From contig JAOPUS010000382.1 of assembly GCA_025963345.1 (NCBI GenBank), positions 1 to 11,775 of the forward strand: a stretch of 11,775 nt of DNA, given 5' to 3'. The position numbers and the translations under genes are program-made. Below the pieces are notes generated by a model. That model did no database searches, had not been told where the DNA came from, and worked only from the letters and a program-made list of their open reading frames with translations. Source of the DNA: Blastococcus sp. Its GTDB lineage: Bacteria; Actinomycetota; Actinomycetes; Mycobacteriales; Geodermatophilaceae. Positions 1 through 6,374 of this stretch are shown one piece after another (positions within the stretch are counted from its first letter, which is position 1; the number at the start of each line of letters is the position of its first letter).

Positions 1-1193
1 GCCATCGCGTAGTGCTTGCCCCGGTAGCGCCTGTTCGCGTGGCCGGCAGCGAGCAGGACGAGCTGGACCGTCTGGGAGAACTGGCTGCCGTCACGGCGCC
101 ACTGGTTGCCGTAGTGCTCGATGACCTCGGGGTCGTACAAGCCGTCCCAGTTCATGCCGTAGCCGTTCGCCTCCACCATCTGGGCCGCCGCGCCCTCCGT
201 GGCGATGACGTCCCACAGCTTGGCGCCGTACAGATGCCAGGGAATCGAGACGTTCTCGGCCGTGAGCCCGGCACCACGCAGCACGTCCACCGCTGCGCGA
301 ACCGCGTCGTCCACCTCCGGCTGCGAGTTGGGGTGACCGAACCCCTCGGTGACCACTCCGACCCGCAGCCCCTCGGCACCCTGGCTGACCGCCGCGAGGT
401 AGTCCTGCGGCACCAGGTCGCGCGGTTGGCGCGGATCCTGACCGTCCGGGCCGGCGATGACCGAGAGCACGAGTGCTGCGTCGGCGACGGTGCGGGTCAT
501 CGGTCCGACGTGGTCGATCGTCTGCTCGATCGGGAACGCGCCGGTGTAGGGCACGAGGCCATGGGTCGGCTTGTGCCCGACGATGCCGCTGTACGACGCG
601 GGCATGCGGATCGACCCGCCCTGGTCGCCACCGGTGGCCACATCGACATGCCCGCCGGCAACCAGCGCCGCACTCCCGGAGGAGGAACCGCCCGTCGAAC
701 GGGTTTCGTCCCAGGGGTTGCGCACGGGCCCGGTACGGGAGGTGTGCGAGCCGCCGGAGAAGCACAGGTCCTCACACACGGCCTTGCCTGCGATCGTCGC
801 CCCCGCGGCGAGCATCCGCGTCACGATGGTGGCGTCCCGGGTCGGGACGAAGCCCTCGATCGTCTTGGACCCGTTCATCATCGGGACGCCGGCGACCATC
901 GTGTTGTCCTTGACGGCAACCGTGAGTCCGGCCAGCGGCCCCTGACCACCCTCGGTGATCTCCGTCGTGACGTACCAGGCGTTGTGGGGGTTGTCGGCAG
1001 CCTCGGGTCGCGTCCACGCCCGCTGGGGGGCGACCGGCGCCGACTGCCGGTAGAGGTCCTCGACCACGTCCCAGGAGCCCAACAGGCCGTGCACCATCGG
1101 ACTGAACGACGCGACGTCGGCATCCGAGAGACGCAACCCGTACGCCTGGGCCACCTCTGCGATCGCCGCCGGGTCCGGAAGTTCAACAGGCAT
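1..1193 (-). CDS. amdA: Amidase (amidase-signature family, aromatic/aliphatic amide hydrolase), C-terminus cut by window edge
   Basis: Hydrolyses a carboxamide to acid plus ammonia (EC 3.5.1.4) in the cytoplasm. The first 397 codons are present; the family is about 520 residues, so roughly 120 C-terminal residues lie beyond position 1. The Ser-cisSer-Lys triad is visible: Lys95 in AVKDN, cis-Ser170 in TGGSSSGS and nucleophile Ser194 in GGDQGGSIRMP. These are each one residue from K96/S171/S195 of the Rhodococcus nitrile-pathway amidase. As I recall that protein, similarity is high throughout (AWYVTT, GVPMMNGS, EDLCFSG, GLVPYTGAFPIE, QPEVDDAVRAA). Known relatives accept benzamide and other bulky amides; the substrate here is inferred. 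The ATG at 1193 has GAAGAGG about 6 nt upstream. It lies 65 bp downstream of the sensor gene and has its own predicted promoter. The gene symbol is by homology. Confidence 0.95.
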   Translation of the reverse strand, partial: MPVELPDPAAIAEVAQAYGLRLSDADVASFSPMVHGLLGSWDVVEDLYRQSAPVAPQRAWTRPEAADNPHNAWYVTTEITEGGQGPLAGLTVAVKDNTMVAGVPMMNGSKTIEGFVPTRDATIVTRMLAAGATIAGKAVCEDLCFSGGSHTSRTGPVRNPWDETRSTGGSSSGSAALVAGGHVDVATGGDQGGSIRMPASYSGIVGHKPTHGLVPYTGAFPIEQTIDHVGPMTRTVADAALVLSVIAGPDGQDPRQPRDLVPQDYLAAVSQGAEGLRVGVVTEGFGHPNSQPEVDDAVRAAVDVLRGAGLTAENVSIPWHLYGAKLWDVIATEGAAAQMVEANGYGMNWDGLYDPEVIEHYGNQWRRDGSQFSQTVQLVLLAAGHANRRYRGKHYAM

Positions 1194-1232
1194 CGAAACC
1201 TCTTCACCTGATTGCTGGGATTTGGTGCGGCG

Positions 1233-1262
1233 AACGTAGTCAGGCGAAGGCCGACCCGTCAA
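1233..1262 (-). promoter_or_regulatory. Predicted sigma70-type promoter of the amidase gene
   Basis: On the minus strand, TTGACG (1262-1257) is followed after 18 bp by TACGTT (1238-1233), close to the -35 and -10 consensus. Transcription would begin near 1226, giving a leader of about 33 nt that includes the ribosome site. The -35 box overlaps the stop codon of the sensor gene, so the amidase can be transcribed separately from its regulators. Not experimentally known. Confidence 0.55.
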
Positions 1263-2710
1263 CGACGACTGACATGTTCAGTTGCAGGGAGGACGGAGAA
1301 CCCACCGGCGACCGCCTCGGCGAGGTAGAGCTGCTGGCCCATCCCGCCCCCGGCGGTCATCGAGACGGTGCCACGGGGAAAGGCGAAGCTTCCCCGTCGC
1401 AGTTCGCGGGCGACCTGAGCCGAGTCGTCGGTGCCCACCCGCCGCGCGGCGCTGGCGTAGAGGTGGACGGCCTCGTAGGCCGATTCCGAGATGCTCGAGA
1501 CCGGTGTGGCGAAAGGCCCGTAAGCACGGCGGTAGCGGCGCAGTAAGTCGCGATTCTCCTCGACGTCGAGTTGCTCGAAATACCCCGAGACGCCCCACAT
1601 CCCGATGCAGGCCCGGTCGCCGATCCGCTCACGCGTGGGTTCGTCGAGCGCCAGAGCGAGGGATCTGGCCTGGTCACGCACGCCGCGCGCGTGACACTGC
1701 CGTTCGAAGGCCACGAGGTCGGCGCCGACGAACGAGCTCAGCACGACGTCCGGCCGGGCCTCGAGAACCGCATCGATGAGCGGGCCGAAGTCACGACTGC
1801 CCAGCGGGGCGAAGGACTCGCCCACCACGGCGCCGGCCTTCTCGTTCAGCACGTGTCTCGCGGCCGCATGCACGACCCGTGGCCAGCAGTAGTCGTTGCC
1901 GGCCAGGAACCAGCGCTTCCCGGCCAGCCGCATCATCGACCCGACGGCTGCAAGCAGCTGCCGGTACGGCCGTTCACCGAATTGCACCCGCAGCGGCGCT
2001 GCGAGGCCGCCCTCGTTCATGAGGGAGTGGACGAGCAGTACGCCCGCGGCGGGCAGCGCGGCGGAGACCCGCGCGAACGTTGCCGACGTGGTCGTCGCGA
2101 TGATCGTTCGGCAGCCGGCACGGACCAGCCGCTGCGCCTCACGCACACCCGTTCCCGGATCGGTCGCGTCGTCACCGACGACGAGATGCACCGGACGGCC
2201 CCGGATGCCACCGTCGGCATTCACTTCGGCCACGGCCATCGCCGCCAGGTTCTCCGTGGCAGCGGCGAACACGCCTCCCGGGCCGGACTTGCTCGTCAGT
2301 AGCCCGACGAGGTGTTCGCCGGGTCGGACCGACTCGGCGAGGGGCGAACCGCGCCGCCGCATCAGCCATGCCAGACCCACCTCGTCGAGTTCGGCGAACA
2401 GGCGCAGGCGGCAGCCCCCACCGTCAGCGGGGTCGAACAGGACCCGTAGACGGCCCCTCCACGGCAGTTCGTGCACGATCTCGATCCTCAGGGGCGGCAT
2501 CACCCGGGAGATACGCCCGAGGATGTCCACCGGCGGCACCCCCGACCCCCCGATGGGGGCGGACAGTGTGACCACCGAGCCGGCCGCGACGCGGTCGCAG
2601 TGCGCGTCGAAGAGCCAGCCGGCCCCCGATCCGGCTCCGAACAGGGCGAATATCTGCTCGGGCGGGGCGTCCACCTGTTGCTCGGCGAAGAGGAACAGGC
2701 CGGAGGTCAT
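1259..2710 (-). CDS. SRPBCC-like domain fused to AmiC-like cytoplasmic amide-sensing protein
   Basis: A 483-residue protein with two parts. Residues 1-120 look like an SRPBCC/START-type lipid- or hydrophobe-binding fold (VDAPPEQIFALF near the start, RIEIVHELPWRGRLRVLF at 75-92, then an acidic strand-helix end). Residues 130-475 are a type-1 periplasmic-binding-protein fold of the AmiC/Peripla_BP_5 kind: VGLLTSKSGPGG, AVAEVNADGGIRGRPV, FLAGNDYCWPR (268-278), ARPDVVLSSFVGAD. There is no signal peptide or lipobox, so it acts in the cytoplasm, like Pseudomonas AmiC, which senses amides and controls the AmiR antiterminator. AmiC-like proteins also accompany Rhodococcus nitrile hydratase genes (NhhC/NhlC). 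Its ATG overlaps the stop of the ArsR gene (ATGA), implying coupled translation. I infer that it senses the amide or acid and controls the amidase promoter. The N-terminal domain is unexpected; its fold call is less certain than the AmiC part. Confidence 0.85.
   Translation of the reverse strand: MTSGLFLFAEQQVDAPPEQIFALFGAGSGAGWLFDAHCDRVAAGSVVTLSAPIGGSGVPPVDILGRISRVMPPLRIEIVHELPWRGRLRVLFDPADGGGCRLRLFAELDEVGLAWLMRRRGSPLAESVRPGEHLVGLLTSKSGPGGVFAAATENLAAMAVAEVNADGGIRGRPVHLVVGDDATDPGTGVREAQRLVRAGCRTIIATTTSATFARVSAALPAAGVLLVHSLMNEGGLAAPLRVQFGERPYRQLLAAVGSMMRLAGKRWFLAGNDYCWPRVVHAAARHVLNEKAGAVVGESFAPLGSRDFGPLIDAVLEARPDVVLSSFVGADLVAFERQCHARGVRDQARSLALALDEPTRERIGDRACIGMWGVSGYFEQLDVEENRDLLRRYRRAYGPFATPVSSISESAYEAVHLYASAARRVGTDDSAQVARELRRGSFAFPRGTVSMTAGGGMGQQLYLAEAVAGGFSVLPATEHVSRR
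1268..1282. promoter_or_regulatory. Candidate operator 1 of the amide operon
   Basis: Read on the minus strand it is ACTGAACATGTCAGT: 5-bp arms ACTGA/TCAGT around a near-palindromic centre. It lies inside the last codons of the sensor gene, 5 bp upstream of the amidase -35 box, where an activator could sit. A 12-of-15 match occurs at 3087-3101 upstream of the ArsR gene. The binding protein is unknown; the ArsR-type regulator is the first candidate. Confidence 0.4.
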
Positions 2711-3063
2711 GAGTCCCGCTTGGTCCCGGTGCCGGCCCCTGGCTCGCGGGCGGACTCGGCTGCAGCCTTGACCTCGTCGAGGGAGCCCTGGAACAGGTCC
2801 TGCAGCAGCCGGATGACCTCCTGCGCCGGTCCCGTGGGGTTCACCGAGTAGTAGCGGAAGCGCCCGGAACGACGCTCAGCGATCAGCCCCGCCGTCCGGA
2901 GCACGCTCAGGTGCGTCGACACCGCGGTGCGGCCGACGCGATGGATACGTGCCGACAGCTCCCCCGCGCTGCACTCCTCGCACTCGGCGAGAGCTGCGAG
3001 GATCTCCCTGCGAACCGGATCCGCAAGGGCATCGAACGCCAGGTCAGGTGCCACGATCAGCAT
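2707..3063 (-). CDS. ArsR-family winged-helix transcriptional regulator of the amide operon
   Basis: A 118-residue protein of normal ArsR length. The family opening FDALADPVRREILAALA is at residues 10-26 and the winged helix follows: CSAGELSARI, recognition helix TAVSTHLSVLRTAGLI (46-61), wing RRSGRFRYYSVNP (64-76). Cys28 and Cys31 (CEEC) fall just where metal-sensing ArsR proteins carry their alpha-3 cysteines, but the classic ELCVCDL motif is absent, so metal sensing is not implied. It is the first gene of the operon and overlaps the sensor gene by 4 bp. ArsR-like NhlD beside AmiC-like NhlC in Rhodococcus nitrile clusters is a known parallel. I chose ATG 3063; GTG 3054, three codons later, has better spacing from GGGAAGG and is also possible. 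A much longer upstream extension is open but lacks domain support. Confidence 0.88.
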   Translation of the reverse strand: MLIVAPDLAFDALADPVRREILAALAECEECSAGELSARIHRVGRTAVSTHLSVLRTAGLIAERRSGRFRYYSVNPTGPAQEVIRLLQDLFQGSLDEVKAAAESAREPGAGTGTKRDS

Positions 3064-3086
3064 CCCTTCCCGAGGTCGAGCCGGCC

Positions 3087-3101
3087 ACCGAACATGTCGC
3101 T
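3087..3101. promoter_or_regulatory. Candidate operator 2 of the amide operon
   Basis: ACCGAACATGTCGCT on the plus strand matches the candidate site beside the amidase promoter (1268-1282, minus strand) at 12 of 15 positions, with an identical 9-bp core GAACATGTC. It lies 24-38 bp upstream of the ArsR start codon, where a bound repressor would block expression, as expected for autoregulation. Confidence 0.4.
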
Positions 3102-3144
3102 GGATGAAGGTACAGGCCACACTCGCACGGTGGTGGTCACAAGG

Positions 3145-3158
3145 TGGTCGACCGACCA
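3145..3158. promoter_or_regulatory. Perfect 6-2-6 inverted repeat upstream of the ArsR gene
   Basis: TGGTCG-AC-CGACCA is a perfect inverted repeat about 80 bp upstream of the ArsR start. A partial direct copy of its left part (GGTGGTC) precedes it near 3132-3138. The size and position suit a regulator-binding site, but no second copy was found in the window, so this is only a candidate. Confidence 0.3.
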
Positions 3159-3370
3159 TGCGCAGGCTGCCGAGAACCGACCCGCGACAGGAACACCGAC
3201 CCCGCGGCCCGAGGGGCGCCGGAGCCACGACCGGCGGCCGGGGCGGCCGATGTGCGCCCCCGCTCGCTCGCCCGGCCGTCGTCGTCAGCGGACCGACCGC
3301 GCGGCACGGATCCTCGCGAGCGGAGTCGCCGGCGGCCATGTCGACCGGGGAATCGACTCCCGCCCGCGGG

Positions 3371-3399
3371 GCGACACGGGCCCGAAGATGTTCTACAGT
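3371..3399 (+). promoter_or_regulatory. Possible promoter of the DUF6158 gene
   Basis: GCGACA (3371-3376) and TACAGT (3394-3399) are separated by 17 bp, each matching 4 of 6 consensus bases. The start point would be near 3406, giving a leader of about 130 nt. The octamer TTCTACAG around the -10 also occurs in the transporter promoter at 5081-5088. Confidence 0.3.
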
Positions 3400-3535
3400 C
3401 TGCGGCTGACCGTCAGGCTTTGCGTAGTTGGTTGCCTGCTCCCTCGCGGATGAGCGCCGTGGAGCTGGCAGGGCCCGGGCACAGCCGGAACGATGTGGTC
3501 CACGCCACGCGTGGTGGCCCGGACAAGGGGGCAGC

Positions 3536-4090
3536 ATGACCGAACGACCGGGAATCCCGGCCCGCGAACTCTCCGACGAGGAACTGGAGCGACAGGGGGT
3601 GCACGCCCACGCCATGCGGCACTGGGTCTTCCTGCACGGGACCGCCGAGCAGTTCCGCACGCACACCGAGCGGATGCTCGAACTCGAGCAGGAGTACCTG
3701 CGCCGGCATCCGCAGCGCACCTGGCAGGGCACCGACGGCGGCGCGGGCACGCCCTCGCGGGACGACCGGATCCGCGACCTCGTCCAGACGTTCTCCCGGG
3801 CCGTCACCTCGCTGCTGGACGAGGAGCCGTCACCGTCCTCTCCAGGTGCCGAGGACCGGCGCGACCCGGAGGAGGCGACGGCCGCGCTCCTGCGCCGGTT
3901 CGCCGACGCCCCGGACGGCCGGCTGCACAAGCTGGAGGCGCACCAGATCGCCCGGCAGCTGACGCCTGACAGCCACATCGTGGCGCGGCTCTACCGCCAG
4001 GACCCCCCACTCCTGCAGGCCGAGCGGGACATGCGGGTCATCACCGACGCCGGGCGCGCCTGGCTCGAGTCCCACTCCGTCCCGGCCTGA
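3536..4090 (+). CDS. DUF6158 family protein with C-terminal winged-helix-like extension
   Basis: A 184-residue soluble protein of unknown function. Residues 6-60 fit the actinobacterial DUF6158 pattern: GIPARELSDEELERQ, a His-rich helix (HAHAMRHWVFLHGTAEQF), then an acidic helix (HTERMLELEQEYLRRHP). Residues 65-115 are a hydrophilic, Pro/Asp/Glu-rich linker. Residues 116-182 form a second predicted domain ending in DMRVITDAGRAWLESH, which resembles the wing and last helix of a winged-helix domain; that reading is my inference. No signal peptide or membrane segment is seen. ATG 3536 is preceded by AAGGGGG at 5 nt; an upstream in-frame start at 3428 lacks a ribosome site and adds no family sequence. 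It stands alone on the plus strand, convergent with paaX, and its role in the cluster is unknown. Confidence 0.8.
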   Translation: MTERPGIPARELSDEELERQGVHAHAMRHWVFLHGTAEQFRTHTERMLELEQEYLRRHPQRTWQGTDGGAGTPSRDDRIRDLVQTFSRAVTSLLDEEPSPSSPGAEDRRDPEEATAALLRRFADAPDGRLHKLEAHQIARQLTPDSHIVARLYRQDPPLLQAERDMRVITDAGRAWLESHSVPA

Positions 4091-4107
4091 GCCCGCCGGG
4101 AGCTCAG
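4080..4107. terminator. Bidirectional hairpin between convergent genes
   Basis: Two overlapping perfect stems are possible: TCCCGGC (4080-4086) with GCCGGGA (4095-4101), or CTGAGC (4087-4092) with GCTCAG (4102-4107); the second can extend by CC/GG past one bulge. They are mutually exclusive. The stops of both flanking genes lie in the second pair of arms (TGA 4088-4090 plus strand, TGA 4106-4104 minus strand). A short TTCT follows on the plus strand, with no long U tract. Confidence 0.5.
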
Positions 4108-4925
4108 TTCTCGCGGGTGAGCTCCGACCAGGCCTGCTGCGCGCGCGGCGCCCAGCCGGCGTGGCGCTCGCGGAAGACCTCCGCGGCCCGGTTCCCGGTC
4201 CAGCGCGGGGGCAGCAGCTCCCGCGGGAGGCCGGGGTCGAGCAGCGGGAAACGGCGCCATTCCTGGACCAGGCGGATCTGGGCGACCAGGGCCTGGCGGT
4301 CGGTGCGCGGGCGCCGGCGACTGACCAGCTCGAGGAAGGCCTCGTAGCGCCGCTCGACCTCGTCGAGGTCCCAGGCCGCGCGGGCCAGCGAGCGCTCGTC
4401 GCCGATCTGCCCGGCCGTGGCCACGAACGACCAGCTTCCGGCCAGCAGGTCGAGGTCCTCGAGCACCTTCCGCGCCCGGGGCTCGAGGTCGGCCTGTGGC
4501 GTCACCCAGACGCCCGGGGTCGGCGAGCCGAGACCGGCCCAGCCCAGCTGCGTGCGCAGCCGCTGGCGCAGGGCCCGGTTGTTCTCCGGGACGCCCACGG
4601 TGAGCACCAGCCAGCGGCCGTCCCACCGCCGTTCCTCGGCAGCGAAGTGGTAGATCCGCTCGGTTCCTTCATGCAGCAGCTCGGTGCCTGCCTGGGTCAG
4701 CGACCAGCGCGTCTCCCGGCCGATCCGGCTCGCCTCGATCCAGCCGGAATCCGCGGTGCGCATGATGGCCTGCCGGGCGGCCTTCTCCGCGACGTCGAGG
4801 TCGGCGAGCAGGTCCAGCAACGTCGACGTCCAGACCGCGCGGCCGCTCGGGAGCACGAACTCGCCCAGGACGGTCAGCAGCAGGCTGCGGGCGCTCGCTG
4901 CGCCGAGCTCCTGGCGGCGCGTCAC
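4104..4925 (-). CDS. PaaX-family transcriptional regulator
   Basis: A 273-residue DNA-binding regulator of normal PaaX length with all three parts. These are an N-terminal winged helix (12-80: ARSLLLTVLGEFVLPSG, then AARQAIMRTADSGWIEASRIGR), a central Cas2-like domain (WDGRWLVLTVGVPENNRALR, LGWAGLGSPTPGVWVTP, about 101-172), and the C-terminal PaaX domain (WDLDEVERRYEAFLEL, ALVAQIRLVQEWRRFPLLDP, LPPRWTGNRAAEVF, about 185-252). PaaX repressors respond to aryl-CoA esters such as phenylacetyl-CoA. With boxC nearby, benzoyl-CoA or a later box intermediate is a reasonable ligand here (inference). I chose GTG 4925 because GAAGGA sits about 6 nt upstream; ATG 4958 and GTG 5024 are in frame but have weak or no ribosome sites. 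It is divergent from the transporter operon, the usual layout for a local regulator. Confidence 0.9.
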   Translation of the reverse strand: MTRRQELGAASARSLLLTVLGEFVLPSGRAVWTSTLLDLLADLDVAEKAARQAIMRTADSGWIEASRIGRETRWSLTQAGTELLHEGTERIYHFAAEERRWDGRWLVLTVGVPENNRALRQRLRTQLGWAGLGSPTPGVWVTPQADLEPRARKVLEDLDLLAGSWSFVATAGQIGDERSLARAAWDLDEVERRYEAFLELVSRRRPRTDRQALVAQIRLVQEWRRFPLLDPGLPRELLPPRWTGNRAAEVFRERHAGWAPRAQQAWSELTREN

Positions 4926-5046
4926 GAACGGTCCTTCGACAGCCTCCACGCCACCCATCGTGACATCCCGCGACAAGGGGTGATCAGCACCGCGCACGAC
5001 AGGCGCCCGCGAGGTTCTTGCCACGCTGCGAGGTCACGGTCATGCA

Positions 5047-5057
5047 ACAGTCACTGT
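5047..5057. promoter_or_regulatory. Inverted repeat ACAGT-C-ACTGT in the paaX/transporter intergenic region
   Basis: A perfect 5-1-5 inverted repeat ends 5 bp upstream of the TTGACA box of the transporter promoter. It could be an operator for the divergent regulator, but only one copy is seen in the window. Confidence 0.25.
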
Positions 5058-5062
5058 GGCGC

Positions 5063-5089
5063 TTGACACATCGACTGGAGTTCTACAGG
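5063..5089 (+). promoter_or_regulatory. Possible promoter of the ABC transporter operon
   Basis: A perfect TTGACA (5063-5068) is followed by TACAGG (5084-5089) after a short 15-bp spacer. A start point near 5096 would give a leader of about 50 nt that includes the TGTAGCACGTC element. The short spacer suggests a promoter needing an activator or kept weak. Confidence 0.4.
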
Positions 5090-5124
5090 CTCCACCGTCA
5101 CCAGACGTGCAGCTGTAGCACGTC
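5083..5124. promoter_or_regulatory. Shared regulon element, copy 1 (transporter operon): CTACA-N26-TGTAGCACGTC
   Basis: CTACAG (5083-5088) and CTGTAG (5113-5118) form a perfect 6-bp inverted repeat; the right arm continues as the 11-mer TGTAGCACGTC (5114-5124). The same arrangement with the same 26-bp spacing lies upstream of boxC (10612-10653). The left arm overlaps the predicted -10 region. It probably binds one regulator of both operons. Confidence 0.5.
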
Positions 5125-5144
5125 CTGAGTCAACGGAGACTGCC

Positions 5145-6362
5145 GTGCCGCTTCCGGAATCGTTCCGCCCTCGCCTTCCCGGGATCCTGACCGCGGGGAT
5201 GCTGGCCCTGGCGCTGTCCGCCTGCGGCGGCGGCAGCCTCGGCGAGAAGGACACGGGTGACGCCGGCGGCGACGGCGGGGGCACGGTCCGCGTCGGCCTC
5301 GTGATCCCGCAGGCCGGGGTCTACACGCCGCTCGGTGTGGACATGCAGAACGGCTGGAACCTCTGGCTCGACCAGCACGACGGAAAGATGGGTGACTACA
5401 CGGTCGAGACGGTCACCGCCGACGAGGGCGAAGGGCCCGACACCGGCGTGCCGGCGATCCAGCGCCTGCTCACGGAGGGCGACGTCGACGCCCTCGTGGG
5501 CATCGTGAACTCCGCCACCGCCCTCGGCGTGGCCGAGCAGGTCACCGAGGCGGAGACCCCGCTCCTGATCGCGAACGCCGGCGCCGGCCCGATCACGAAG
5601 GATGCCGGCAGCCCGTACGTGTGGCGCACCTCGTTCACCAACGCTCAGATCGCGGCGGCGATGGGCGAGCACCTCGCCGAGGAGGGCGTGGGCCCCGTCT
5701 ACGTCATGGCGCCGGACTACGCGGCGGGCCAGGAGGTCGTGGCGGGGTTCATCGAGGCCTTCGAGGCGGGTGGCGGGACCGTGGCCGGGCAGGCGCTGAC
5801 GCCGTTCGGGAAGACGCAGGACTTCCAGCCGTTCCTCTCCGGCGCGCAGGCGTCGGGCGCGAAGGCCGTCTTCGTCTTCTACGCCGGCGGGGAGGCCGTC
5901 AGCTTCGTAAAGCAGTACGCCGACTTCGGACTCAAGGACACCCTCCCCCTCTACGGTTCGGGCTTCCTCACCGAGGGCGGCGTGCTGGCGGCGCAGGGCG
6001 AGGCGGCCGTGGGCGTGCAGACCGCGCTGCACTACTCGACCGAGATCGACAACGAGAGCAACAAGGAGTTCGTCGAGGCCTACCGGGAGGCCTACGACGC
6101 GCTGCCCACGGTGTACGCGGTGCAGGCCTACGACGCGGCGAACGTCCTCGCCCGGGCACTGAAGGAATCCACCGACCTCACCGGGAAGGCGATCACCGAC
6201 GCGCTGGACGGGCTGGGGACGATCGACGACAGCCCCCGCGGCCCGTGGAGTTTCAACGGGCAGACGCCAGAGCAGACCATCTACCTGCGCGAGGTGACCG
6301 ATGAGGGCGGCACCCTGCTCAACAGCGTGGTGACCGACCTCGGCGTCCACGCCCAGCCCTAG
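5145..6362 (+). CDS. Branched-chain-type ABC transporter substrate-binding lipoprotein
   Basis: A 405-residue solute-binding protein anchored outside the membrane. The signal peptide is short, with Arg8 and Arg10, a hydrophobic stretch and lipobox LSAC placing the lipidated Cys at residue 27, followed by a Gly/Asp-rich linker. Residues 47-395 show the type-1 binding-protein fold (Peripla_BP_6): VRVGLVIPQAGVYTPLG, LVGIVNSATALGVAEQ, YVMAPDYAAGQEVVAGF, KAVFVFYAGGEA, TVYAVQAYDAANVLARAL. The family binds amino acids, amides, urea or aromatic acids, and sequence alone does not settle which. The box-pathway and PaaX context favours benzoate or a related aromatic acid (inference). The start is GTG 5145, with GGAG 6 nt upstream; no better start places a signal peptide correctly. 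It is the first gene of a five-gene operon, 84 bp before livH. Confidence 0.92.
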   Translation: MPLPESFRPRLPGILTAGMLALALSACGGGSLGEKDTGDAGGDGGGTVRVGLVIPQAGVYTPLGVDMQNGWNLWLDQHDGKMGDYTVETVTADEGEGPDTGVPAIQRLLTEGDVDALVGIVNSATALGVAEQVTEAETPLLIANAGAGPITKDAGSPYVWRTSFTNAQIAAAMGEHLAEEGVGPVYVMAPDYAAGQEVVAGFIEAFEAGGGTVAGQALTPFGKTQDFQPFLSGAQASGAKAVFVFYAGGEAVSFVKQYADFGLKDTLPLYGSGFLTEGGVLAAQGEAAVGVQTALHYSTEIDNESNKEFVEAYREAYDALPTVYAVQAYDAANVLARALKESTDLTGKAITDALDGLGTIDDSPRGPWSFNGQTPEQTIYLREVTDEGGTLLNSVVTDLGVHAQP

Positions 6363-6374
6363 TCCCGCAGGGGA

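Larger units (their letters stand above)
3064..3535. other. Divergent intergenic region, 472 bp, no gene recognised
   Basis: It separates the amide operon (leftward) from the DUF6158 gene (rightward). No convincing gene is seen on either strand: open frames here are out of frame with any known domain and lack ribosome sites. It holds the ArsR-operon regulatory region (3064 to about 3200, with two candidate operators) and a probable rightward promoter near 3371-3399. A 5-1-5 inverted repeat, CTGAC-C-GTCAG, lies at 3406-3416. Nothing was recognised in the roughly 3200-3370 segment. Confidence 0.6.

Noticed and set aside
12..1211. 399-codon plus-strand open frame over the amidase
   Set aside because: The minus-strand frame encodes an unmistakable amidase with its catalytic triad; the plus-strand product is low-complexity and without a domain.
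3391..3427. Third copy of the CTACA / TGTAG regulon element upstream of the DUF6158 gene
   Set aside because: CTACA is followed by CGTAG at 25 bp, not TGTAGCACGTC at 26 bp; the 11-mer is absent, so the likeness is probably just the shared -10-like TTCTACAG.
2707..3978. Extended 423-residue version of the ArsR gene
   Set aside because: The added N-terminal 300 residues run through the intergenic region and antisense to the DUF6158 gene, are rich in Ser/Arg/Cys, and match nothing; the family start is at or near 3063.
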